Shown piece by piece: positions 23,095 to 33,490 of a DNA stretch of 64,000 bases. Positions within the stretch are counted from its first letter, which is position 1. Every line of letters starts with the position of its first letter. The translations under genes were made by a program, and so were the position numbers. Under the pieces are notes generated by a model that did not search any database, was not told the DNA's origin, and saw nothing but the letters and a program-made list of their open reading frames with translations. Where the stretch lies: assembly GCF_016086655.4 (NCBI RefSeq), contig NC_052137.2, forward strand, positions 7,254,001 to 7,318,000. The letters run 5' to 3'. The stretch comes from Lepeophtheirus salmonis. Its lineage: Eukaryota > Arthropoda > Copepoda > Siphonostomatoida > Caligidae.

Positions 23095-24015
23095 GTAAGT
23101 TTGCAAAGGCATTGTTTATTTTTTTTTTTTTTTTTTATAATTGAATATAAAAAAATTTGAAGTCTTTAAACAACAACCCCTCGAGTCCACATTTTACTGC
23201 ACAAAACACTGTGTGTATGCTACCTAACTTACTTTTATCATCTTTAACATTTAATTATTGAAGGTCAAACTCACCACATTTATATAATATATAAAACATA
23301 TTCACACATTACGAAGTAATTTATCTACAAGAAAAGCCATTTTCCATTCTTCCCTCCTCTTTTTTTTTTATTATTACACAGTCGTACCTATGTAGACGAG
23401 TAAGTAAAAACTATCCCTTTTAGATTAAATAATATATAAGGGGACTAACCTTTTAATAATAATGACTTTTTTTTAGTAAGGACCCAAAGACATACACACA
23501 CATTTAAATGGAGAGAAAAATGCTGTATAATGAATTTTATTTTATATTTTCATTATCCCAAGATGAGGCAAAATTATAAATATATATGAATTCCTTCATT
23601 TATTTATTTGGTGTGTGTATGAGTTAAACTTTCCTTAAGGAAAATGCAAATAAAATTATGGGATATTTTTTTTTTTTTGTAATTTCTTCACATCTATAAA
23701 TAGCAAAATGAAATAGATTAATAATATGTATATACACATATATGAAAAGCCTGTGTCTTGAGGCTTTCTTTCTTGTTAAAATATATATGTATATATAAGT
23801 ATTATTATGCTCATAGTGCATCAAAAGCTTGAATAATACATATGAAAAAGAATGGAAAAATTATTTAAAAAAACCTCCGACATATTTATTCAATTATTTG
23901 TTAATGGGATTTAATATTAGTAGAAGTGGTGTGAATAACTGTTTGGATTTGTAATGGTGTTGTGTCGACTCGAAGAATTAGGGATTTGAGTTGATTACTT
24001 TTTGTCTCGACTCAC
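23095..24015. other. No gene; simple repeats
   Basis: Contains a poly-T run at about 23119-23136 and (at)n stretches near 23780. ORFs here are AT-rich artefacts. Confidence 0.55.
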
Positions 24016-25150
24016 AAAGTGAGTAAGGATAGGATGGATCCACATCTTCTCGGATCCGGGTCGGTTTGAATCTTTAGATGTAAATAACCGGGTACCTGAG
24101 CTTTCGGATCCAGATCCGAACACAAAATTAGACGAATACTTTACCCAAAGTTCTGACCTAAATAAAATCGAAGATTAATATGGACATCCAGACAGTTTAA
24201 AGAATTTAATTCAAAGTATTGTCGCTGTCATGATGTTTCGTTAGATTAGCTGTAAGCAGCTACAATTTTTTGGGAGTAAGCATAAATCCCAAACTGCACC
24301 TAGCAATGATATAGGTAGGGATCACTACGATGTTGATCCTCAATTCTACTCCGAGTCCAATAATTACTTACAATTTTAACTCCACAACAAATCCTTAGTC
24401 TTTCAAGCACAAGTGATTACTTTGTAATTTGATGTTTTCTCTGCAAGAATAATAATGAAACGTATTGCGCTAGTCCAATGCCAATTTTTGTACAGCTCTT
24501 GTCTCAACTAATGATAGGAATAATCCACTTTTTGTGGATCTGATTAGGTTTGGATCTTTAGTCGTACATATTCGAGTACATTTCGGATACAGATCCGGGT
24601 CTAAAATTAAGTGGTTACTTGTTACAAATTTGATGAGCATTTTGCCCGAAATTCGGAGCTAAAACAAATAAGATCCGGATCAAGGTTACATTTTTACTAA
24701 TTGCTGTAATTATTATTCCATAATAGGTAAATATTGTTTATAGCTTAATAATAAATAATATGTATCACACCACACTGATTAAAGAAAAAGAATAAGAAAC
24801 TTCCACAGCTGACAGCCCAATAAAGTGTGTGTCAGTTTTTGTGTTTATGCATGAGATAAGGCCGTGTAGAATAACCTGGCAATGCATCTGTTTTGTATGC
24901 AGATATTGCTCCAATCACTAATTACGATAAATAGAATCTACAATACTTATAGACATTATCTTTTTTTTTATATAACTAAGAGTAAGTATTAATCTTTTTT
25001 AGATCCAAAAAATCCATTGGATCTTTTTTATGATTGGTAAAAATTCGAGTATACGAAGCCCTCGAATTTATTCCGATAATACAAGTTTAGTTATACCGTA
25101 CCCGGGTACTTTGTATCCGGGTCCAAGATATTTCCTATCTCTAATCGTGA
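24016..25150. repeat. Two direct copies of a GATCC-rich repeat plus an inverted one
   Basis: 'ggatccgggtcggtttgaat' with 'cggatccagatccga' (24050-24190) is echoed by 'tggatctgattaggtttgga' with 'cggatacagatccgggtcta' (24534-24660). An inverted, weaker version ('acccgggtactttgtatccg') lies at 25000-25150. The shared words are 'tttggatctttag' and 'agatccgg'. The element type is unknown. Confidence 0.5.
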
Positions 25151-25554
25151 GTCTCCTTTCAGTCGACTTCATATTTTTATTAAGTATTAATTTGATTTTT
25201 ATCTTTGTAACTCTGCGAGTGTTTTGAGGTTCGTGTCACTGATACTCCTGTGTGATTTTCTAATTACATACAATTTAATGTATTTATAGCCCCAAATGAG
25301 ATATTTCAGATTTTTCTACAGGAGTTATTAGACAACATTTAAGGATTCCGACTTATAAAAGTGATCATTATTATTATTATGATATATTCGTAGAAATTGT
25401 CGCTCAATATGGTTTCCTGACTCGTCATTTCTAAGATATATGAAGAATATTAGGAGATTTTGCGACTTCACTTTGCCCAAAACATTAATTCCACTCATCT
25501 TATATGTCCTAATGATGTGTTTGCCCTTACATAAGATTGAAAATTGCAGTCCCA
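25151..25554. other. No gene seen
   Basis: A 91-codon minus-strand ORF (25328-25603) runs into repeat gamma and has no motif. A (tta)n tract lies near 25366-25379. Confidence 0.45.
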
Positions 25555-25720
25555 ACGAGTTCAGTCCTAAAAACTTATAAAGTTCGGGCCTTGATGACAT
25601 CACTTAACTTTATTTTTTAAATCCGTTCTAGTAATAACAGTCCTATGGATGGGTCACAAAGACCAATAGGACCGCTCCTAAAACTGGACTGAACTGGACT
25701 AAATAAATCAAGACTGACAC
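25555..25720 (+). repeat. Repeat gamma, second copy
   Basis: 'cagtcctaaaaacttata', 'gatgacatcactta', 'aggaccgctcc' follow the order of the copy nested at 3196-3522, without its 58 bp duplication. Confidence 0.55.
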
Positions 25721-26057
25721 ACCGCAAATGTCCTTTATTTATCTCTAACCTTCAGTAATCAACCCTTTAGAAAGATAAACATTTACGCCAAATATGTATA
25801 TAAAACATATTTATCAATTTTTTTGTACCTATCCACAGCTTATTAATAAAGTCATTTTTCATCAATAAAAACATAAAGAAAAAAACATTGACAGAATACA
25901 ATAGGCAATATATGTACCATTCATACACAATGGAGAAAATACGTATTTGATCCCTTCCCGATTTTGTCAGTTTGTCCACTGACAAAAAAAAGAAGGGGAG
26001 GATGATTTTAGTGGTAGGTTTATTTAAAAATAAGAGGCATTATAAGAAGAAAAAAAA
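25721..26057. other. No gene seen
   Basis: A 72-codon AT-rich ORF on the minus strand without motif. Confidence 0.45.
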
Positions 26058-26490
26058 GAGTTTGGAGGTCTAAAAATGCCGAGTAAAGCTCCAAGAACAC
26101 CATCTCTAATTTCAAAAATAAGGGGTGGAAACATTATGTTTTGGGGCTGACTTCAATGCATCAATGGAAGGGTGGACCATCCTTCGGAAAATCTTTGGCC
26201 ACAACCTTTTTCCTTCAGGAAAGAACAGTAAAAAGGGGTCGTATAATGGGTCTTCAAGTACGAAAATGACCCAAAACATACTGCCTTTGCAGCAATGAAG
26301 ATGAACCTAATGAAGAAGACCATAAAGTTCATCGAGAGGTTGAGCCATTCTCCAGATCTTTTTCCTATAAAAAAATATTTCTCAGTGGGCAAACTTATGA
26401 AATCGACAAAAGGATCCAATACTTATTTTCTCTACTGTAGTTCACGTGTCTACTTTGGGAACACAAAACAAATGACTGATTAATTATAAA
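26058..26490 (+). pseudogene. Tc1-like transposase, C-terminal half, first of two
   Basis: Begins at 'VWRSKNAEYSS', inside the catalytic domain. It passes through 'GGNIMFWG' (Tc1 motif), 'ASMEGWTILRKI', the second catalytic block 'ENDPKHTA', where the catalytic aspartate has become glutamate, and 'SHSPDLFPIKKYF', where the third catalytic glutamate of S-P-D-L-N-P-I-E has become lysine. A Tc1 terminal 'aatacttattttctctactg' follows near 26420-26440. The whole N-terminal half is missing. Frameshifts are present. Confidence 0.8.
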
Positions 26491-26540
26491 TAAATTATCA
26501 ATTAAAGCGTTTCCTTGAATAATTAATTTACTTTTAACAA

Positions 26541-27590
26541 AATAGTGTTTGGAGGATGAAAAATCCCGAGTATAGCTGCAAGAAAACTATCCCCATGGAG
26601 CTGGAAACATTATGTTTTGGGGATATATCTCTTGGCGCCAAGCACTTACGCCTTAAACTATATTGCCTCAGAATATTTCACGTTACACCATTTCGCCTTG
26701 GGACATTTTGCCTTGCACATTTTCGCCTTATCATATAAATAAATGAGATTTATAAGTCGTATTCTTTTTGGTTGATGTTTATGTTAAAAAAGCATTAAAT
26801 TGTTGTTTTATATTGTGAAAATAATATAATTACGCCCCAAAATTCCATAGAAATACGTACAATCAAAATTACACTATGTATTGAATTCAAACCAGAGATA
26901 GAATAGTAAATGAAATTAGCATAATGATAGTAAGAAGAAAAAAACATGACAACAATTCGAATAGAAGAAGTTCTCTTTTATCAATTAATTTAAAAAAGAC
27001 ATCATGGATTTTTAATATTGGAAAATACTTATGGATTGACGAACAAGCAATATATGAGGGAAGAACATTATTAAATAATTATTTTAACAGAAAACAACCC
27101 TTTCATGCGATATATATTTATAAAAATTACATATTTTAACTAAGAAAGTCCAAGGAACATCAATTTTAATCAGAAACGACGTATAAACCTCATTAAGTTG
27201 CATATTAAGGCAAAATGTCTTGGGGCAACATAGTTTCAGGCGAAAAACCCGGACAGCGTTTCTCTGCTAAGGAGAAAGGATGAATTTACCGCATCGAAAG
27301 GAAGATAGGCATATTCATATTCCGGAAAATCTTGCTCGACAACCTTCTTTTTCAGGCCAGGCAACTGAAAATTATTCTTCCTGGACGACCATGATTTTTA
27401 GTAATCACGACCAAAGCAACAAAGGAGTTGGCTCAGGAAGAAGAATATTAATATCATAAAGTGGCCCAGCCAGTCTCTTTACCTCGATCCCATAGAATAT
27501 AAACTTACTAATTTGGAAAGGGATCAAATACTTATGTCCTACACCGTATTTCAAAACTATTATTGATAAATAAATGTTCAGATAATGTTT
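26541..27590 (+). pseudogene. Tc1-like transposase half-element, second, split by an insert
   Basis: Starts at the same point as its neighbour ('gtttggagg' encoding VWR) and reaches 'ggaaacattatgttttgggg' at 26623. The text resumes after an insert at about 27255 with 'tttctctgctaagg' (C-F-S-A-K), then 'IYRIERKIG', and 'KWPSQSLYLDPIEYKLTNLE' near 27460. Here the third catalytic glutamate (P-I-E) is retained. It ends in 'ggatcaaatacttatgtcct', the Tc1 terminal type. The N-terminal half is missing. Confidence 0.75.
26626..27250. mobile_element. Foldback-like element with iterated ~16 bp termini
   Basis: The left arm is a run of degenerate ~16 bp units ('cgccttgggacatttt', 'gccttgcacatttt', 'cgccttaaactatatt'). 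The right arm, reverse-complemented, repeats the same units ('cgcctgaaactatgtt', 'gccccaagacatttt', 'gccttaatatg'). Their order is collinear from the outside inwards. It splits a Tc1 half-element. The interior contains a 71-codon ORF (26924-27139) of unknown character, likely chance. Confidence 0.65.
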
Positions 27591-28821
27591 GGAGAGGGCG
27601 TCTTCCTTTTTCTAATTTATCGACTCAGTTCGGATCTTCTCAGTTCCTCTCCCCTTAATTGACTCAACTTGACACAACACTAAAACACACATTATTACAA
27701 AGGAAGAATAGTTTATATGCAATGTACATTCTATTCAATTCGAATTTAAATACTTCAGCCCCTCTCAATGCCTAGTGTTTGCTCCCTCCATGATGATTTA
27801 AATTTATCACATACATACATACATACGAGTAGAAGAGATCATAAAATGCCAATCGGTTTTCAAAATGAGGTCTATTAACCTCAATATTTCTTTCATCAAC
27901 ACCATCACCTCCCTATACACACTCCGTGTTTTATGATCACATGAATGACTCAGCATGCTTTTAAAAATAGTAAATTGACTCAAATATATTATTTGTATGT
28001 ACGTACCTACTTTTACGTACTTGAATGTGTCCGTAGTCGAGTTAGTTTTTTATTTTAATTTATCACCCCAAACTCCGGAGTCGTCAAATGGGAAATGCTC
28101 ATGGGAATTACTTATTCCTAGTTCGCTTTCTTAAGAGGTTCACCATTAGTATGGGTGAAATAAGTTAATTATTTTAACCCTTTAAAAATACATATCGTAA
28201 AGCTTTATAAATAACAGCTGCTTTCCCACATAATTTTTAAAAACTGATTGACTGTTATTTGTATATCGTGGTGTTAGTGCAGAAGTGAATTAACTGACCA
28301 TTTTCTCAATCTGAGATATGTTCATTAGAAGTTTTTTTAATGTATATTCAATCAGTTTTAACGGTGGTTATTTTTTCTTTTGATTCAAAAGATCAATGAA
28401 TAATGTCCCCGACACAAAAAGACAAAATTCTAATTAATTCCGGAGAAAAGTCACTTAAACGTTCTTGCGTCGTAAGTTTTCTCCTGGTCTATAGCCGATA
28501 CATACACTAAAAGTTGATTTTACGCCAACTTTTATAGTTTCTGGGCTGTGCTATTTAGGCAGTACAAGATTGGCCGACCTGGCATTTATTTCAATTTTGC
28601 ATTTTAAACAAGTATGCTGCTAGAATAAGTAAGCTTACTGGTCATAAATATGCATTTAAAAATATGTTCTGTATTCCTTATAAAGTCTGATAAATATATC
28701 AAGTAAGAATATATGTTTTATTCGTTACGTCACTTTTGCAATAACCGGATTAATTTTGTAAGTCCTCGAACCACTCCGTATCGGTTTTTTAATATAACTA
28801 CAACATTTGAAATGACGTAAT
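27591..28821. other. No gene seen
   Basis: Unassigned. (cata)n microsatellite at 27811-27826. A short 'tcagttcggatcttctcagt' segment near 27620 recalls repeat gamma words. Confidence 0.5.
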
Positions 28822-29030
28822 TACGAGGGTCATTTGAAAAGTCCGTGTACATTCCAATGGATGACACTTCACTTCCTCGATTCAAACCAATAACAAACAG
28901 AAAGAAATAGACCGATCTGGCTACAGTTTGTTGTGTGTTCTTACAAGAGGTACTACTAGGTATCTAAACATAACCTCGATGCGCGCCAGTAATGCCAGAC
29001 TTTGCACGGACTTTACAAACGTCCCTCGTA
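28822..29030. mobile_element. 209 bp mariner-type MITE
   Basis: Near-perfect terminal inverted repeats begin at TA: left 'tacgagggtcatttgaaaag' then 'tccgtg', right, reverse-complemented, 'tacgagggacgtttgtaaag' then 'tccgtg'. This terminus is typical of a widespread mariner group. The interior has no transposase coding. Both ends and the TA boundaries are visible. Confidence 0.85.
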
Positions 29031-29944
29031 CTAACTAAGTCATTTGAGCTGTTGAAAACATTATCCGGAACTGAGTTACCAGCAGTTCTTAGGGGCAAGT
29101 GTGAGATAAGAACTTGTAATATTCAAGTATGGTACGTTCTAGCTATTATTAATTCTGTACTTCTTTTTTATTTTCTTAAATCCTAGCTAGGAGTGAAGAA
29201 AATAAAAATATACTTAGGTTAGGGACAGCTGTTCCATCACCTATCCTATACTAATATTTATTCAACAAATGCTTTATTCCATTAGCAAGTCCGGATCGTA
29301 TTCACTCAGTCTTCAATCATTATTATAGATCACTTTTTCTGATTAATTTGATAACTTAGACGTACGTAGTTTGACTTTCTCCCTGCCTATTAATCATTAT
29401 ATACAGAAAGAAAAAAAAAAGAAATGACTAAGTAATTACTAAGTATATTTTGATTGATTTTCAATATATTATGATCCTTTGATTAAAGGGGAAGAGCCCT
29501 TCAAAGAGGCAATCTTCTAATAATACCAATCGATACTAATCATGCATTCATATAACAATCTTTGAACGCATCAAGTCATTTTGTTTCCTTCTAAAAAGAG
29601 CATCAAAAATGAAGTAAAAAACAAACAGAGTAATTAACATTTAAAGCTACTTAGAGATTCATATCCCTAATGCTCCTAAATCATCTTCCCTTTGTGCACA
29701 CATGGCTACATAATATGATGAACTTTTATCTTTTAAGTTTCTTATTCAAATGTCATTTACTTATTTAGAAAGAAATGGAAGGAAATAAACGGAAAGATTT
29801 CAATAAATGCTTAGCGGTGCGAAAAGATTTGAAACAGGGATTTTTATTTAAAAAAAAAAAAAAAACTAAAAACAATGATAGGGGAAGTAAAAAAATTGAA
29901 GAGTTTATTCACTTTATTTTAACAATAAAATTACATAGTAAGGA
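29031..29944. other. No gene seen
   Basis: A pyrimidine-rich acceptor-like site on the minus strand near 29190 is followed by only 15 open codons. Nothing else. Confidence 0.45.
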
Positions 29945-30145
29945 TTATTCGATTTAAATGGTTCCAAACGTTTTTCTGCCTGATCTTCACTTCCTGGGTA
30001 ATGGAATAAGTACTCAAAAGCCGGTCCAACTGGACGATTTCCATTATTTTATCGGCATTTTCGGTGAATCAAATTACCCGAACATAATCGATGAAACCAC
30101 CGCTTTGCTGTTATATTTGATACTGTATGCCGACTATAAACAGTA
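29945..30145 (-). pseudogene. SETMAR/mariner transposase, N-terminal relic
   Basis: On the minus strand 'AKRWFHRLCSGNLIHRK' matches the W-F-K-R-F-R-S-G-N segment that joins the two helix-turn-helix motifs in mariner transposases of the SETMAR type. In a second frame the next motif reads 'EYLFHYPGSEDQAEKRL', similar to 'DLFHSSGTEDQPEDRLEQF' in the relic at 60430-60990. The catalytic domain is absent. Confidence 0.6.
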
Positions 30146-30262
30146 GATTTTTTTTGGTATAAATGTAAATTTTCAATTTTCTTAGGAATTTTTTTAAATT
30201 TTTCGTTTTTTTCAAAAAACTCTCCTCCCCCCTCAAATATATTCCTGCGTACACCCGTACAC
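30146..30262 (-). repeat. AT-array element, terminal piece
   Basis: Reverse-complemented it starts 'gtgtacgcaggaatatattt' and 'gaggggggaggag', the head seen at other AT-array elements (31159, 38884, 44087), followed by runs of A with short spacers. Confidence 0.45.
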
Positions 30263-30299
30263 GCTCTCATGATAGCAGCTCAGAACAAATTCTAATGTG

Positions 30300-30722
30300 G
30301 AAGAGAGGTATAGCAGACATGATTCTCCAAGATACCTCAAATTACTAAGTCCAGGGGTTTGAGGTCAGGGCTGGATAAGGGCCACATGGAGGTAGTCCAG
30401 AATTCAGCCATATTGTTGCTTTATAAGTTTTGGGTGTTCTTGTATGTATGGGAATGCAATGTACTTCTTAATGTTTTAAGGAGTCGAAATGGAGATGTCA
30501 CCGTTCTCTGCAGCCTTCTCGACACTGATACCGGCAAAATCGGACAGACGTTTGCTTTTTGTTGTTATTCGGATATTTTATACACTTTGAGACATGGAAT
30601 AGGACCAAAGCTTTTTTATTTTTGTTTCACTGTCGGTTGGTTACTTAAGGAAATCTTGTAATTAAAAATAATGGCTAAGAAATCGTTATTAAATGCTACT
30701 TCAAATTCTGGGTGCCCTCTAT
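30300..30722 (-). mobile_element. mar-del2 copy, 5'-side and N-terminal relic
   Basis: Collinear with 32476-33026 (opposite orientation) and 48683-50100: 'gggccacatggagg', 'cagccatattgttgct', 'ctctgcagccttctcg', 'cttgtaattaaaaataa', ending 'ctgggtgccctcta'. On the minus strand 'GISVEKAAENGDIS' is the transposase helix-turn-helix start. The distal end is missing. Overlapping ORFs of up to 100 codons on the plus strand are antisense shadows. Confidence 0.7.
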
Positions 30723-31158
30723 ATATATATATATATATTTGCAGTCCTTTGACAATATTTTTCTACTTATTTCATTTTCAAATAAATAATATATTATTCA
30801 ACTGGATTTTATTTACTGTCTCATATTTATTATCTCATAAAAATATGAGATACAAAAAAAAAAAGTTATTCACGTTTGTATGTAGAGAATGTAAGAATGT
30901 TTTTTTAAAGAAATTATATAGATATCTTATTTGTACTTAGAGGAAATGAACGTTACTCCCTCTCTCTCTCTGTCCGTATATTTATGAGGGTTCATTTTCA
31001 TGCATATACATGCTTGTATTCTTTATATGTTATTTGCCATCGTTTTTATTTATGTTGTTATTTGTGAAGCACTCTTTGTAAGTATATCTAAAGTAGATTT
31101 AAGAATTCAAAGATAAAGATTAATCGTTCAGTGTTATCACAACATTGATAAAATTTTA
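30723..31158. other. No gene; simple repeats
   Basis: (ta)n at 30721-30738, (ct)n at 30958-30972. An 89-codon ORF is AT-rich artefact. Confidence 0.5.
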
Positions 31159-31800
31159 CAGGGGTCCTGCTGGGGCAGGGCTGGAGGGGATGTAGCCCCC
31201 TCCCCCGCTTAAAGAATTTATAATTCTAACAATAAAATTAAATTAAATAAAAAAAAATTAAAAAAATTTAATTGTCTTTGAATAGCTTTGAATTTTTGAA
31301 ATATTTTTCAAAAAATTGGATTTTCGAAATTTAAGAGGTAATTTTTTAAATATTTTGACAATAGCTAGATTTAATTAAAAAAATCCAAAAAATTAAATTT
31401 TTTGAAAATATTTATTGGTTTTTGAGATTTTTCTTCAAAAAAATTAATACTTGAATATTTTTTCAAAACAACTATATATTTGTAATTTAATTTTATAAAC
31501 TTTATATTTAAAATTTAATTATATAAATTTTATATTTGAAATTTAATTATATAAATTTTATATTGAAATGTAATTTTATAAAACTCTTTCCAAAAATTTC
31601 AATTTTCGTAAATGGCTTTGAATTTTTGGAAATTTATTCCTAAAAAACCTTAATTTCTTGAGAATTTTTTTTCCAGAAAAATTAAATTTTTCAATTTTTC
31701 TCCTTCAAAATTGTGATTTTTGGATATTTTTTCTTCAATTTTCTTTCCAAAAAATTGTAATTTTTTGGATTTTTCTTCCTTGAATAAAATTCGAAAAATC
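31159..31800 (+). repeat. AT-rich degenerate tandem array with GC-rich head
   Basis: A head 'caggggtcctgctggggcag' is followed by about 600 bp of loosely repeated units such as 'tttgaatagctttgaatttt' and 'tgaaatttaattatataaat'. Related arrays lie at 38884, 43440, 44087 and 50630. It is not coding. Confidence 0.6.
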
Positions 31801-31804
31801 AAGC

Positions 31805-31990
31805 CTCCACAGCAGGTACCAGGCATTCCTTCGCCGCCTGGAAGCAATTATTGCCACTAAGGGTGGCTAACATTAAGATTAAGTGAGCTCAGACACACAT
31901 CTTTTCATCTTAATAATTTTGTTGAAATCTATTTATTACTTAATATATTATTTATTGTAGAAGTTTAAAATTTTAATTGACCACCCAGTA
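31805..31990 (+). repeat. mar-del1 3' end fragment
   Basis: 'gccgcctggaagcaattatt' then 'aagattaagtgagctcagac', then 'aattgaccacccagta', matches the transposase tail, 3' untranslated part and right terminus of copies A-C. The left side is lost into the AT array. Confidence 0.75.
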
Positions 31991-32384
31991 AAAAGGATGT
32001 TCTCTAATAGAAAGTTATAGGTATTAAACAAAAAATATCGTAGTTTTATTTCTTTACTTTTGAGTTTGAGTTGTTAGATAACTTTTTGTTCACTTACCTA
32101 TCAATAGATCAATTGGTTTTATTCAATAATCTATGTATGGACTTTGCTTCTACATATATTGAAAGGTATCAACACACATACGCTTTGTATACATATAAGG
32201 CGCTGGGGGAGATGCACGTTATATTTGAGATTAAAAGCTTATTCTTATTAAATATTAAATGGTTGTGTAAATATGTAGAATACGGAAAATCTTTGATCTT
32301 CTTATAATAAGTAGATAAGTTTGTACTAGTGTTTAGACAGCGATTTTTTCGTTCTGAATCTTTAGACTAATTTCCCCCACTACC
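31991..32384. other. No gene seen
   Basis: A 78-codon AT-rich ORF (32071-32307) without motif. Confidence 0.45.
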
Positions 32385-32475
32385 CGCCTGGTTGTAACAC
32401 ATTTTACTTCATATGACGTTATGTAGGTCCCTTTTCACAATTCGCAAACACAACTGGTGTCATGAGCTATTCATC

Positions 32476-33026
32476 TATGGAGTTGGCACCCCAAAACTTA
32501 CAGCAGCATTTAATTACTATTTTATTCCTGTTATTCTTCATGACAAGGGCTTATGACACCACCAAACGACAGCTGAAACAAAAATAAAATAGTTATTGGC
32601 TATTATTCCATGTGTCTATGTGTCAAAATGTTGGAGCAACAAGAAAAAAGGATATGTGTGTGCAATTTCCTCCGTGCCGGTGTTAGTGCCGAGAAGGCTG
32701 CAGAGCCCGTTGGCATTTCTATCCATACTGCCTACAACATCAATATGTCCATTATAGTGCCAAAAAAACCAAAACTTTTGTAGTAACCGTATGGCCGCCT
32801 TTTGGTCTGCCTCCATGTGGCCCTCCTCCACCCAAGTCTGCCGCACTTCTCATCCAAATTTGCATTATCCCTGTTAGCCATCATGATAGCGTGGTATGCC
32901 ATAGATACGGCCTTCAACGTCGACAAATATATGTATAAGTTTTGTGGGGTCGTTTCTTGATTAACCATAAATTACGTTTTTAGTAATTTATGCATATTAC
33001 TGCAGATTTTGCGTCTCCACTCTGTA
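32476..33026 (+). mobile_element. mar-del2, complete copy, 551 bp
   Basis: Bounded by TA. The ends are inverted repeats of about 40 bp, imperfect: left 'gagttggcaccccaaaactt', right, reverse-complemented, 'gagtggagacgcaaaatctg', both leading into 'taattact/aaattact'. It carries only the start of a transposase (32628-32783). The remaining ~240 bp are shared with the copies at 30300 and 48683 but are not catalytic-domain sequence I recognise. Confidence 0.78.
32628..32783 (+). pseudogene. Transposase N-terminal helix-turn-helix, 51 codons
   Basis: ATG 32628 opens an uninterrupted frame: 'MLEQQEKRICVCNFLRAGVS', then 'AEKAAEPVGISIHTAYNI', then 11 unrelated codons to TAG 32781-32783. The A-E-K-A-A-x-x-V-G-I-S-x-x-T-A-Y-N-I pattern is a homeodomain-like helix-turn-helix of Tc1/mariner transposases, which binds terminal repeats. 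The protein would normally exceed 330 residues, and here everything after the first motif is gone. The reading frame is intact, so a short DNA-binding peptide is conceivable but unsupported. Confidence 0.7.
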
Positions 33027-33120
33027 TAGATTTGGTCTAGACCGAATTCTAAATAAGACAGATCCAAACCTGAATTTTCTTTGTGTCGGATCAAGAACAA
33101 ACTTCTATAAAGGACCAAAC

Positions 33121-33490
33121 TAGTTCGGTCCACTAAAAATTATAACATTTTCAGACCAGTCTAGAATATTCATATTTAAACCCAGCACTAATACCAAAAA
33201 TATAGGTCCAGACTACGATTATAGACTTTAGACCGACTTTAAATTGTTTTCAAATTGTGACACGATTTTTTTCAGTCCCAATCTATTAACCGATTTTCTT
33301 TTCAAACCGTCTGATTTTTGAGTTTTATAAATATGAATTGTGTAACACATTTAACTTTATATGAAGTTATTCTAGGTTGATCTTCACCATTTTGAAATAC
33401 AACTGACGTCAGTAACCATTCATCTATAGAATTAGTCTAGACCAAAATTTTAAATCAACCCTATCCAAACCGAACTTCCTTAAATAACCC
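33121..33490 (+). repeat. Repeat delta, second adjacent copy
   Basis: Contains 'cagtctagaatattcatatt', 'gactacgattatagacttta', 'caaattgtgacacgattttt', a TGACGTCA palindrome at 33404-33411 and 'ttcatctatagaattagtct'. It matches 19835-20250 throughout. Confidence 0.65.

Larger units (their letters stand above)
32385..33120 (+). repeat. Repeat delta copy split by mar-del2
   Basis: The left part 'acttcatatgacgttat...actggtgtcatgagctattc' ends 'atcta' at 32477. It resumes at 33025 as 'tagatttggtctagacc'. The uninterrupted equivalent 'attcatctatagaattagtc' is present at 33419-33438, so the insert position at TA is directly supported. Confidence 0.75.

Noticed and set aside
30359..30661. 100-codon plus-strand ORF
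   Set aside because: It runs antisense through a mar-del2 transposase relic that is collinear with two other copies; the homology is on the minus strand.
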